Notes: generated by a model from the letters alone, not told the origin. A stretch of DNA of 5,742 nucleotides from Sphingomonadales bacterium (GCA_018067055.1 JAGPVK010000370.1:1-5742), one strand, 5' to 3'. Shown: positions 1-5,742, counted from the stretch's first letter. Program-made: numbers and translations.

Positions 1-155
1 AATACAATTGGTTTAATAATAACGCATCTAAAAATACTTTATTATTTAATCATAAAAATAAATCATATATTTATTGAATTATTTTAAAAAGCCATATTCT
101 CGGAATTTTATACCTTCATAATCAATGTTAAGTTCTAACAGAAGGACTATGGGAG
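1..155. other. AT-rich leader upstream of the GGDEF gene
   Basis: No gene is seen here. The first 120 bases contain only 21 G or C, against the high fifties percent in the main genes of the window. A perfect inverted repeat, AATAAAT-CATAT-ATTTATT, lies at 57-75, but such repeats arise easily in DNA this AT-rich. No convincing -35/-10 pair could be fixed, although TATA-like hexamers such as TATACC at 109-114 are present. The stretch presumably carries the promoter of the downstream GGDEF gene. It could also be the edge of a longer AT-rich intergenic or acquired segment to the left. Confidence 0.6.
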
Positions 156-644
156 ATGGAGCCGTACAGTTATCAGGATACGCTTACTGGCATATCAAAC
201 CGCCGTTTTTTTGTCGAGAACCTCGACTACCGGCGTCAGCGATGTGTGACATATGGCTACAACTGTGCGATATTACTTCTCAACGTTGACAATTTGAAAG
301 CGGTTAACGCGGCGTACGGGCGCACTGTCGGGGACGCGCTGTTGATGCGTGTGGCAAAAATTCTGACGCGGCACATTCGGGAAACAGATGTGGCAGCGCG
401 CATCGGAGGGGACGAATTCGGCCTGCTGTTTGAACAGTTGAACGGCGATGAGGTCGAGAACAAGATCGCGTTCCTCTTTGGCCATCTCAACGGCGAAGAA
501 ATCTTCCATGCCTGCGAGAGGATTCCCTTCGGTACTTCCATAGATTATTGCTGCATGGGGCCGCAGGACACGACCGACGGACTGATGGCCCGGGCCGAAT
601 TCACGACCTATGGCTCCAACGGCAGAACTGCCTGGGCGCCCTGA
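156..644 (+). CDS. small single-domain GGDEF protein, probably catalytically impaired
   Basis: The 162-residue protein is essentially one GGDEF (diguanylate cyclase) domain with no sensor domain, signal peptide or membrane segment, so it should be cytoplasmic. It opens with the typical DTLTGISNRR motif (residues 8-17) and has an intact GGDEF loop at 84-88. An RxxD inhibitory site (R75-D78) sits exactly five residues before the loop. N51, D60 and K48 match the guanine and phosphate contacts of PleD. However, the first metal-binding Asp (PleD D327) aligns with N43, and the C-terminal 'ADxALYxAKxxGR' helix is degenerate (residues 145-157): it lacks the lysine and keeps only R157. It may therefore bind c-di-GMP without making it. 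The start is supported by AGAAGGA at 140-146, 9 bases before the ATG, and an in-frame stop at 129-131. Its stop codon directly abuts that of gpmA on the other strand. An active cyclase is not excluded. Confidence 0.88.
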   Translation: MEPYSYQDTLTGISNRRFFVENLDYRRQRCVTYGYNCAILLLNVDNLKAVNAAYGRTVGDALLMRVAKILTRHIRETDVAARIGGDEFGLLFEQLNGDEVENKIAFLFGHLNGEEIFHACERIPFGTSIDYCCMGPQDTTDGLMARAEFTTYGSNGRTAWAP

Positions 645-1331
645 CTATCGCTCGGACAGATAATAACGCTCGATCTCGTTGAGATCGTCGTCCAGTTCAT
701 AGACTATCGGCTGCCCGGTCGGAATTTCCAGCCCCGTGATCTCGTCGTCGGCAATCTTGGACAGATGCTTGACCAGCGCGCGCAAACTATTGCCATGCGC
801 TGAAATCAATATCCGCTTGCCATTCTGCAATTCCGGGGCGATCCGGCTTTTCCAGTAAGGCAGTACCCGCGCGATCGTATCTTTCAGGCTCTCGGTCGAG
901 GGTACTTCTATCCCCTTGTAGCGCGGATCATTGGACATTTGATAGGGGCTGTCCGATGCCATCGGTGGCGGCGGCGTATCAAAGCTGCGCCGCCAGATAT
1001 GGACCTGTTCGTCACCATGCTTTTCACGGGTTTCCTGTTTGTTGAGCCCGGTCAACCCGCCATAATGGCGCTCGTTGAGCCGGTAGTTTTTTTCCACCGG
1101 CAGCCACAGCCGACCCATTTCCTCCAGCGCGAGATTGAGCGTCTTGATCGCCCTGGTCTGGACGCTGGTAAAACAGGCATCCGGGTGAATGCCGCGATCT
1201 TTCATCAACTGCCCGGCCGCCCTGGCTTCCTCGATACCCTTTTCGGTGACATCGACATCCCACCAGCCGGTAAAGCGGTTTTCGAGATTCCATTGCGACT
1301 GGCCATGGCGAAGCAGGATGAGTTGGGGCAT
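645..1331 (-). CDS. gpmA: 2,3-bisphosphoglycerate-dependent phosphoglycerate mutase
   Basis: This cytoplasmic enzyme interconverts 3-phosphoglycerate and 2-phosphoglycerate in lower glycolysis and gluconeogenesis through a phosphohistidine intermediate (EC 5.4.2.11). The 228-residue protein has the full dPGM signature. The N-terminal [10 protein letters not shown] carries R8 and the phosphorylated H9. It is followed by [13 protein letters not shown] (20-32), [10 protein letters not shown] with R60 (55-64) and the catalytic glutamate E87 in [10 protein letters not shown] (86-95). The second catalytic histidine is H179 in SAHGNSLR. The length fits the shorter bacterial forms; E. coli GpmA has 250 residues. 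The ATG has AAGGA at 1338-1342, 6 bases upstream. It lies 65 bases downstream of the hupE-like stop on the same strand, so read-through from the cassette is possible, but the enzyme itself is housekeeping. It ends with TAG directly against the GGDEF stop. Confidence 0.97.
   Translation of the reverse strand: MPQLILLRHGQSQWNLENRFTGWWDVDVTEKGIEEARAAGQLMKDRGIHPDACFTSVQTRAIKTLNLALEEMGRLWLPVEKNYRLNERHYGGLTGLNKQETREKHGDEQVHIWRRSFDTPPPPMASDSPYQMSNDPRYKGIEVPSTESLKDTIARVLPYWKSRIAPELQNGKRILISAHGNSLRALVKHLSKIADDEITGLEIPTGQPIVYELDDDLNEIERYYLSER
671..687 (+). terminator. candidate hairpin just past the GGDEF stop, inside gpmA
   Basis: A perfect 7-base inverted repeat with a 3-base loop, CGATCTC-GTT-GAGATCG, begins 27 bases after the GGDEF stop codon, within the 3' coding end of gpmA. 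The convergent genes have no intergenic space, so any 3' end structure of the GGDEF transcript must lie inside gpmA. No T-run follows, so a classical Rho-independent terminator is not supported. It could equally be a coincidence of gpmA codons. Confidence 0.2.
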
Positions 1332-1363
1332 AGATGGTCCTTAAGCTTGTGTTCCCTCTCCCC

Positions 1364-1387
1364 TAGCGGCGATGACATATGCCGCCA
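1364..1387 (-). repeat. small inverted repeat between hupE-like gene and gpmA
   Basis: In the 65-base gap between the HupE-like stop and the gpmA start, GCGGC (1366-1370) and GCCGC (1381-1385) can pair across a 10-base loop. On the leftward transcript the stem could extend by a G-U and a U-A pair. No T-run follows on the minus strand, so it is a weak candidate for a terminator, attenuator or mRNA-end stabiliser between the cassette and gpmA. Confidence 0.2.
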
Positions 1388-1396
1388 AGAGTGATT

Positions 1397-2389
1397 TCAG
1401 ATGAAAATGCGGGTCATGGTAAAATAGGCGCCCATCGCGCCGACCAGATAAAGCGCGGGTCGGGCAAGCCATTTCTGCTGGTCGAGCGGTAACCGGCTGA
1501 TCAGCCAGTAACCGCTCAGAACAGCCGCTACGAACAGGATCTGGCCGATTTCAACACCCAGATTGAACAATAGCAAGGCCCATATTTCCTGACCCTTGGG
1601 AAGACCAATGTCGGCCAGCGCGCCGGCAAATCCCAGGCCGTGCAGCAAGCCAAAGCCTGCTGCGACCATCCACGGCTGACGGATCGAAAGGCTGGTTTTG
1701 CCCGCCTGCTTGCGAACGACCTCGACGGCGAGAAAGAAAATGCTGAGCGCGATCAGCAGCTCCACCGGCGCGCTCGGCAGCCGGAACAGGCCCAGCGCGG
1801 TGATCGCCAGCGTCAGGCTGTGGCCAGCCGTGAAGGCGGAAATAACCCAGAGAATTTTGCGCAACGGGGTAAGCAGCAGCAGGCCGAGAACGAACAGCAG
1901 ATGGTCCCAGCCAAACAGCATATGCTCTGCACCGATCCGCAGATAGGCGTTCGCTGGTGAATTACCGCCTGTGGCGTCCAGCGAAAAAGCGGTGCTGGCC
2001 GGGCGCAGTAGGCGGGTCTGCTCACGGCCATCGGCAAAATGCAGCCGGACAAAGACATCGGTCAGGGTTTGCTCGAGCCCTTCGATCCTGATTTCTCCCT
2101 GGTCAAGACGGCAGGTCGTCTGCCAGCTTTCGATGGTCGCCGTGCCGGTAAACTCTTGGCTCGTCTGATCGGGCGGAGCGCATTGGGCAGGGAGGATCGG
2201 TCGCATCCTGAGCTTGCGTCCCGACAAAACCGGCTGCTTCCAGATGACCGCGACATTGCCATCGGCCTGCTCGGTGAGTTCCAGAGCCGCAGGCCGGATT
2301 TCATGTGCACTGGCCGGATTCGCCAGAAACAGCGCGCATAGCCAAATCGCCAGCCATCTCGCGGATGAAAAAGGCGACAAGGCCCTCAT
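1397..2389 (-). CDS. HupE/UreJ-type membrane protein, putative metal permease
   Basis: The 330-residue protein begins with a signal peptide (about residues 1-28, ending ANPASA), so the mature chain would start at H29. A soluble extracytoplasmic region of about 115 residues follows (29-145), with C70 and C93 as a possible disulfide. About six membrane segments come next (near 164-174, 179-200, 209-226, 241-262, 270-298, 312-328). The first contains HMLFGWDH (156-163), which fits the HX5DH motif known from Rhizobium leguminosarum HupE, a nickel permease. Further conserved polar residues are H190 in TAGHSLTLA, H250 in LLHGLGFAG and E280 in FNLGVEIGQ. I infer transport or binding of a divalent metal; the specificity cannot be read from sequence. 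No hydrogenase or urease genes are nearby, which argues against the classical HupE/UreJ roles. Its ATG overlaps the TGA of the upstream isomerase gene by 4 bases, so translation is probably coupled. Confidence 0.92.
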   Translation of the reverse strand: MRALSPFSSARWLAIWLCALFLANPASAHEIRPAALELTEQADGNVAVIWKQPVLSGRKLRMRPILPAQCAPPDQTSQEFTGTATIESWQTTCRLDQGEIRIEGLEQTLTDVFVRLHFADGREQTRLLRPASTAFSLDATGGNSPANAYLRIGAEHMLFGWDHLLFVLGLLLLTPLRKILWVISAFTAGHSLTLAITALGLFRLPSAPVELLIALSIFFLAVEVVRKQAGKTSLSIRQPWMVAAGFGLLHGLGFAGALADIGLPKGQEIWALLLFNLGVEIGQILFVAAVLSGYWLISRLPLDQQKWLARPALYLVGAMGAYFTMTRIFI

Positions 2390-3210
2390 TCGCTTTTTTC
2401 AACGACCACTTTGTAATTGCCGATCAGTGCCTCCACCGCTTCCCGTTTCGCCTCGGTCCGCTGTTCCTCTTGCCATGCAGCCAGCACCTCGGCGCGGATC
2501 GGCTCGAATTTTGCCTGTGCAGCGCTGTCGATTGCTTCGATGCGCACCAGATGCAGGCCATAGGCAGACCCGATCGGTTCGCTCCAGTTGCTCGCGTCAA
2601 GTTTGAACAGGTCTGCGGCAAATTCCGGTCCGAACAGCCGGGTGACTTCCCGTTGCGGCAGGGCTGCATAGCTGCGCTTCTGGATGAACGGATCGCCAAG
2701 CGATTTCCAGTCCGCACCGGAACGGAGTTTGGCGAGCGCTGTTTGGGCATCGGCCTCGATCCGCGACCCGTGTTTTTCCGGACTGAAATAGACATGGGTG
2801 AAGCTGCGCATCTCAGGCGCTGCAAAGCGTTCGCGATGATCGTCGAACCAGCGTTTCAGTTCCGCATCGGTGGGATCATCTGGCTTGGCGTCATCGCTGA
2901 CCAGAAAATCCATTTTCTGCGCCAGCCGCCGCCGGATGATCGTATCGCCATCACCGAGCCCGAGCCGTTCGGCTTCCCGAACCAGCGCCTCTTCCTCTAC
3001 ATATTGGTCGATAATCTGTTGCCGGTCTTCACCGGTTGGCAGCCGTCCCGCGGTACCCGCCCAGATTTGCTCCAGCCGTCCGATCTCGGCGGCGCTCACC
3101 ACGATCGTTCGGCCTTGCTCGCCCTGCCAGCCGCTCCAGAAATGGTTCAGTCCAACCAGCAACAGCCCGATCAGGACAAATTGCGTGATCGGGTCACGGA
3201 ATATTTTCAC
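2386..3210 (-). CDS. membrane-anchored parvulin-type peptidyl-prolyl cis-trans isomerase
   Basis: The 274-residue protein has an N-terminal hydrophobic anchor (about residues 8-24) after a short positive stretch, with the remainder predicted on the periplasmic side. Residues 35-130 form a charged, helical SurA/PpiD-like chaperone region. Residues 133-235 look like a PpiC-type rotamase domain: MRSFTHVYFSP replaces the usual RARHILV start, and GSAYGLHLVRIEA matches the end of the fold. The basic, charged C-terminal helix is typical. Such proteins isomerise Xaa-Pro bonds or chaperone exported proteins. The start is GTG at 3208-3210, with AGGA at 3218-3221, 7 bases upstream; no other good start is near. 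It sits 17 bases after the DUF3604 stop and overlaps the next gene by ATGA. An obvious inferred client is the neighbouring exported DUF3604 lipoprotein or the HupE-like protein. The fold assignment is firm; catalytic activity is not shown. Confidence 0.91.
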   Translation of the reverse strand: MKIFRDPITQFVLIGLLLVGLNHFWSGWQGEQGRTIVVSAAEIGRLEQIWAGTAGRLPTGEDRQQIIDQYVEEEALVREAERLGLGDGDTIIRRRLAQKMDFLVSDDAKPDDPTDAELKRWFDDHRERFAAPEMRSFTHVYFSPEKHGSRIEADAQTALAKLRSGADWKSLGDPFIQKRSYAALPQREVTRLFGPEFAADLFKLDASNWSEPIGSAYGLHLVRIEAIDSAAQAKFEPIRAEVLAAWQEEQRTEAKREAVEALIGNYKVVVEKSE

Positions 3211-3227
3211 GCAGCGTTCCTGTCAGA

Positions 3228-5120
3228 TCAGGCCGTTGGCACATACCAGATCGGCGAGGACCAGGCCCGTTCCTGGATTGTTTTCTGCAAAGCCGGATTG
3301 GGCGATACACCCGCCCGCAGTGCATCCCAGGTCGACCAGCGACAAACCGGATTTTCCAGCACGCGCACATAATAGGACGCCCGCTGGCCATTCTTGTGCT
3401 CGGGATCGCGCCAGAAGGTCTTGAGCTCCGGCGCACCCTTGTCGGAGGAGATCGAACAGTTGCTCAGATCCACTTTGGCACCATTGTCGGGGCAGCGGAA
3501 TTTGGCATCGGGCGAGCCGCCATCGCTGCAGGCGACATCAAAGACTTTCTCCTTGGCTTCGCCTCCATCGGTCCACACCTTGATGACCTGTACCCGCTGC
3601 AGCGGCGCGCTCATCGCGTCGCGCATCGCCCATATAATGAAACCGGGTGTCTTGTTGCCGACCAGATCACCGCCCATCGGCACACCATTTTTATAGGCCT
3701 TGCTGACCATTTCCGGATCATCGAGCATCGCCGCGTCAAAACCGAAGCCGCCAAAAAAGCGCAATTTGATCCGCGTGCCGGTGGTCGCATAGGTTTCCTT
3801 GCGTCGCATCGCATCGAAGATCGCCTCGCGGCTGTTTTGCTCGGCCCAGACCGCAGCATAGCCGGAAGCCGACCAGCGCGAGAACCAGTTGGCAGCGCGG
3901 GGATCGACGGTCACGCCTTCCCAGCTTTTCTTGCCGCCGGGCGGGATCGAACCGCGCGCTTCGGGCGATCCGTCGACAATGCCGATCTTCGACCAGAAAT
4001 TCTTCTCGTCAAACGAACCACCCGCGACATGGGTGTCGCTCGATCCGATAAATCCGAAATGGAACGGATCAGCACCGATTTCCATGGTCAGTTTCAGTCC
4101 GTTGGCGATTGCCTGCCGGATATAATCGCCTTCGCTGGTCTTCGACGTCACCATCGAGCTGAGCAACTTGTCATAAATCTCGAAATCGGCCCATTCATCG
4201 TTGGGCGACAGCGAAGGATGGGTTTCCGACGTACCCTTGACCTGGGTGATCTCGACCAGTGGTTCGTTGCGCATCCGTTTGTCCGCATAGGCCTTGGTCA
4301 GGGGCTGGCCGTCATAGGTCTCCAGCTTGAACATTTCGCCGTCAGAGACATTGCTGTTGTGCGGGATCGACATGACATCGTTACCGGCCTCGCGCTGGTC
4401 GTCCATCCAGGTCCACAGATCTTCCGGATTGGGAGAATCGATGGTCGCAAAAGGCATGTCGGGAGCTGAGCCCCGGAAAATCACGTTGCGGTGCAGATTG
4501 CCGCCAGCAAAGCCGCTATCCTTGCCGCGAGTGACGCGGGTTGCGGTATATTCATAGGCGGCAAAAGTGGTAAATTTGCCGGGCTGATTATATTTGTCGG
4601 CAGAAGCGACGGTCTGCTTCCAGACATTGCCGACAATGGCGGGATCATAGACGCCGTCCATTTTCTTGCCATCACGGACCGCTCCGCCGATCAGCTGAAA
4701 CGCCGACATGATTTTTTCGGGGTCGGTGCTGAACATGTCCTTGGCCATATCCAGCTTCGACAATTTCGTGTCCGGCGAATTCATCGCCTCGAGATGTCCG
4801 AGATAGGCGGCGTGATCGGTCACCGCCATGAAATCGAGCGGCGGCCCTTCCAGTTTCAGGTCATAGCCGAGCGGATGCTTGATCGTACCGCCCTGGCCGA
4901 ACTCATAAGCATCATCCGGCGTTGTGCGGACGTTGAAGATATAGGCGTCGAAACTGTTCTTGGTGTGGATGTGCAGATCGCCGAAATAGACGTTGCGGTC
5001 CGGATTCGCTTCTTCACCCTGTGCCTGAGCGATTTCAGTTTCCGTTGTTTCGCCGGTTTCGGTCGAACAGCCGCTAACTATCGTTGCCGTTACGGCAATC
5101 GCCAGAAATTTATGTGTCAT
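3228..5120 (-). CDS. DUF3604 lipoprotein with PHP-like metal-binding motifs
   Basis: The 630-residue protein belongs to the DUF3604 family (Pfam PF12228), whose function is unknown; full length for the family is about 620-690. A lipoprotein signal peptide ends in the lipobox VSGC, with C18 to be lipidated. Ser follows at +2, which favours the outer membrane. A Thr/Glu-rich linker (19-41) precedes the globular part. Candidate metal ligands lie in PHP-like motifs: GDLHIHT (H50, H52), AVTDH (D102, H103), AAYEYT (E190), IPHNSN (H254) and GSSDTH (D361, H363). I infer a metal-dependent hydrolase facing the periplasm or outer membrane, substrate unknown. The ATG at 5118-5120 is preferred over an in-frame start at 5192 because it begins the signal peptide directly and has a strong GGAGGG at 5129-5134, 8 bases upstream. 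It is the first gene of the leftward cassette with the isomerase and HupE-like genes. Confidence 0.93.
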   Translation of the reverse strand: MTHKFLAIAVTATIVSGCSTETGETTETEIAQAQGEEANPDRNVYFGDLHIHTKNSFDAYIFNVRTTPDDAYEFGQGGTIKHPLGYDLKLEGPPLDFMAVTDHAAYLGHLEAMNSPDTKLSKLDMAKDMFSTDPEKIMSAFQLIGGAVRDGKKMDGVYDPAIVGNVWKQTVASADKYNQPGKFTTFAAYEYTATRVTRGKDSGFAGGNLHRNVIFRGSAPDMPFATIDSPNPEDLWTWMDDQREAGNDVMSIPHNSNVSDGEMFKLETYDGQPLTKAYADKRMRNEPLVEITQVKGTSETHPSLSPNDEWADFEIYDKLLSSMVTSKTSEGDYIRQAIANGLKLTMEIGADPFHFGFIGSSDTHVAGGSFDEKNFWSKIGIVDGSPEARGSIPPGGKKSWEGVTVDPRAANWFSRWSASGYAAVWAEQNSREAIFDAMRRKETYATTGTRIKLRFFGGFGFDAAMLDDPEMVSKAYKNGVPMGGDLVGNKTPGFIIWAMRDAMSAPLQRVQVIKVWTDGGEAKEKVFDVACSDGGSPDAKFRCPDNGAKVDLSNCSISSDKGAPELKTFWRDPEHKNGQRASYYVRVLENPVCRWSTWDALRAGVSPNPALQKTIQERAWSSPIWYVPTA

Positions 5121-5171
5121 TTTTGCATCCCTCCCAGAACAAGCGCGCTGATACCGGCTTTTTCGTACCGT

Positions 5172-5202
5172 ACAAATGTCACATTTTTGCAACGTTTGTC
5201 AC
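5172..5202. promoter_or_regulatory. candidate operator: paired TGTCAC direct repeats
   Basis: TGTCAC occurs exactly at 5177-5182 and again at 5197-5202, a spacing of 20 bases, close to two helical turns. The same segment carries an inverted pair, ACAAATGT (5172-5179) and ACGTTTGT (5192-5199), matching at 7 of 8 positions. Centred about 65 bases upstream of the DUF3604 start, it is well placed to be a regulator site for the leftward cassette. No clear -35/-10 pair could be assigned on that strand. Confidence 0.3.
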
Positions 5203-5278
5203 GGAATCGGCCTGTATCTGCCCCTCTCCGCTTGATTTAATGACCCAATTAAAGGCGATTACGCACTTTACAAACCCG

Positions 5279-5309
5279 TTGACTCGACTCTCTGAAAAGT
5301 GTTGATATT
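5279..5309 (+). promoter_or_regulatory. possible promoter of the 102-residue protein gene
   Basis: TTGACT at 5279-5284 is a good -35 hexamer. The best -10 options are GATATT at 5304-5309 (spacer 19, long) and TTGATA at 5302-5307 (spacer 17, poor match). A tandem GACTC-GACTC lies at 5281-5290, over and just after the -35. The position suits transcription of the gene starting at 5335 with a short leader. The -35 is convincing, the -10 is not. Confidence 0.4.
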
Positions 5310-5328
5310 CTCCTGATCTAAACAGGAG
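5310..5328 (+). promoter_or_regulatory. hairpin that would bury the ribosome binding site
   Basis: CTCCTG (5310-5315) and CAGGAG (5323-5328) form a perfect 6-base inverted repeat with a 7-base loop. The right arm is the Shine-Dalgarno sequence of the gene at 5335: AGGAG lies at 5324-5328, 6 bases before the ATG. If transcribed, the leader can fold so that the ribosome binding site is paired. As DNA, the repeat could also be a repressor operator just downstream of the promoter. Confidence 0.45.
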
Positions 5329-5334
5329 CGAACA

Positions 5335-5643
5335 ATGGCTGACGATATTTCAATTTCAATTAACGAGCAAAGCCACCCGATCCTTTGCGGCACTTGCCAG
5401 CAACCTATAGCCTTCATTGGAGAATCTAATACTGACACCGGCAAGGCTGGTTGCGTCCCCTGCGACAACATCGCTGATATCCAAGAGGTCCTTAAGATGG
5501 TCGCTGAGTATGCTAAAGATGAGGGGCAGTTGATGTTCAACAGAATGGCTAGGGATGTCGCAAGACAGAGCAAAATTATGAGCTTCGAGGGCCAGACTTC
5601 GCAAAATAAGGCTCACCGATTTGTCGTTGATTTGAAGCTTTGA
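5335..5643 (+). CDS. small protein with two CxxC pairs, function unknown
   Basis: I cannot assign this 102-residue protein to a named family. C18-x2-C21 and C40-x2-C43, 18 residues apart, look like a zinc ribbon or other structural metal site. A helical, charged middle follows (about 46-75), then a basic stretch and a tail that ends in RFVVDLKL. There is no signal peptide or membrane segment, so it is probably cytoplasmic. The start has a well-placed AGGAG (5324-5328), but that sequence is paired in a potential hairpin. The gene is about 47% GC (142 of 300 bases counted), lower than the high fifties of the cassette, and is transcribed away from it. It might bind nucleic acid or act as a small regulator, but that is only what the ribbon-like pattern suggests. 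Confidence 0.82.
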   Translation: MADDISISINEQSHPILCGTCQQPIAFIGESNTDTGKAGCVPCDNIADIQEVLKMVAEYAKDEGQLMFNRMARDVARQSKIMSFEGQTSQNKAHRFVVDLKL

Positions 5644-5653
5644 TATATCCATC

Positions 5654-5689
5654 ACGGGTATATAGATACCACGGTATTATAATACCCGT
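5654..5689. repeat. nested and tandem palindromes (operator-like block)
   Basis: Outer arms ACGGGTAT (5654-5661) and ATACCCGT (5682-5689) are perfect inverted repeats. Within them lie two 14-base dyads: GGTAT-ATAG-ATACC (5657-5670) and the perfect palindrome GGTATTATAATACC (5673-5686). They are separated by 2 bases, with centres 16 bases apart, giving four GGTAT/ATACC half-sites. TATAAT is present on both strands of the second dyad. The block begins 10 bases after the stop of the 102-residue gene. No T-run follows on either strand, so paired operator sites or a cruciform fit better than a terminator. An 8-base palindrome, GATATATC, lies just before it at 5642-5649. Confidence 0.6.
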
Positions 5690-5742
5690 CAACTGTTTCG
5701 ATCATTCATCCGTTTTAATTCAGCGGCAATGCGCTCTAGCGA
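5689..5742 (-). CDS. possible C-terminal end of a leftward gene (partial)
   Basis: Reading leftward from the right edge, 17 codons are open and end at TGA (5689-5691), giving SLERIAAELKRMNDRNS. The peptide is charged and helix-like, as in the tail of many bacterial proteins. The stretch is too short to prove coding: both rightward frames 1 and 2 from 5690 are open too. If real, the gene would converge on the 102-residue gene, with the palindrome block between their stops. Confidence 0.3.
   Translation of the reverse strand, partial: SLERIAAELKRMNDRNS

Noticed and set aside
57..75. Inverted repeat AATAAAT-CATAT-ATTTATT as an operator
   Set aside because: It is perfect, but only A and T occur in the arms and it sits in DNA that is over 80% AT, where such pairs are expected by chance.
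1364..1387. Rho-independent terminator after the HupE-like gene
   Set aside because: The stem is only 5 strong pairs with a 10-base loop and no T-run on the minus strand. It is kept only as a weak inverted repeat.
939..1394. Rightward open frame opposite gpmA
   Set aside because: It is wholly antisense to the well-conserved gpmA and shows no recognisable domain.
5121..5192. A longer N-terminus for the DUF3604 protein starting at 5192
   Set aside because: It would add 24 residues in front of a clean lipoprotein signal peptide, and the strong GGAGGG at 5129-5134 points to the ATG at 5118-5120.
2305..5240. Long rightward open frames opposite the DUF3604, isomerase and HupE-like genes (for example 2305-3372, 3396-4469, 4491-5240)
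   Set aside because: They lie antisense to clearly recognised genes, and their translations show no recognisable domain. They are a normal by-product of moderately high-GC coding DNA.
5356..5655. Leftward open frame opposite the CxxC protein gene
   Set aside because: The rightward gene has a well-placed ribosome binding site and paired CxxC motifs; the opposite frame has neither.
5729..5742. Rightward gene starting at ATG 5729 near the right edge
   Set aside because: There is no Shine-Dalgarno upstream and only four codons are visible, so it cannot be supported.

Overview
The window looks like chromosomal DNA from an alphaproteobacterium, most likely a sphingomonad (Sphingopyxis/Sphingorhabdus-like). 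This is inference from protein style, Shine-Dalgarno spacing and a GC content in the high fifties within the main genes (105 G/C in the 180 bases 3901-4080). No rRNA, tRNA, CRISPR array or insertion sequence was seen.

Layout. Bases 1-155 are an extremely AT-rich leader (21 G/C in the first 120 bases) in front of a small rightward gene for a single-domain GGDEF protein (156-644). That gene meets, stop codon against stop codon, a leftward phosphoglycerate mutase gene (gpmA, 645-1331). Upstream of gpmA, on the same strand, is a compact three-gene cassette transcribed leftward. It starts with a DUF3604 lipoprotein with PHP-like metal-binding motifs (3228-5120). A membrane-anchored parvulin-type peptidyl-prolyl isomerase follows (2386-3210, GTG start, 17 bases after the previous stop). 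The last gene is a HupE/UreJ-type membrane protein (1397-2389), which overlaps the isomerase gene by the 4 bases ATGA. A 214-base divergent intergenic region (5121-5334) separates the cassette from a small rightward gene for a 102-residue protein with two CxxC pairs (5335-5643). The right end holds a 36-base block of nested and tandem palindromes (5654-5689), and possibly the last 17 codons of a leftward gene.

How the genes may work together. The tight spacing of DUF3604, isomerase and HupE implies one mRNA and one process at the cell envelope. A plausible reading is a secreted, probably metal-dependent hydrolase-like lipoprotein, a periplasmic folding helper and a membrane protein of a family that includes a nickel permease. 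The substrate is unknown, and this cassette is the best candidate here for an uncharacterised system. gpmA is a housekeeping glycolytic gene with its own ribosome binding site 65 bases downstream; it may or may not be co-transcribed. The GGDEF protein keeps its allosteric c-di-GMP site but has lost active-site residues, so it may bind the messenger rather than make it. The 102-residue gene is about 47% GC and carries a hairpin that would bury its ribosome binding site.
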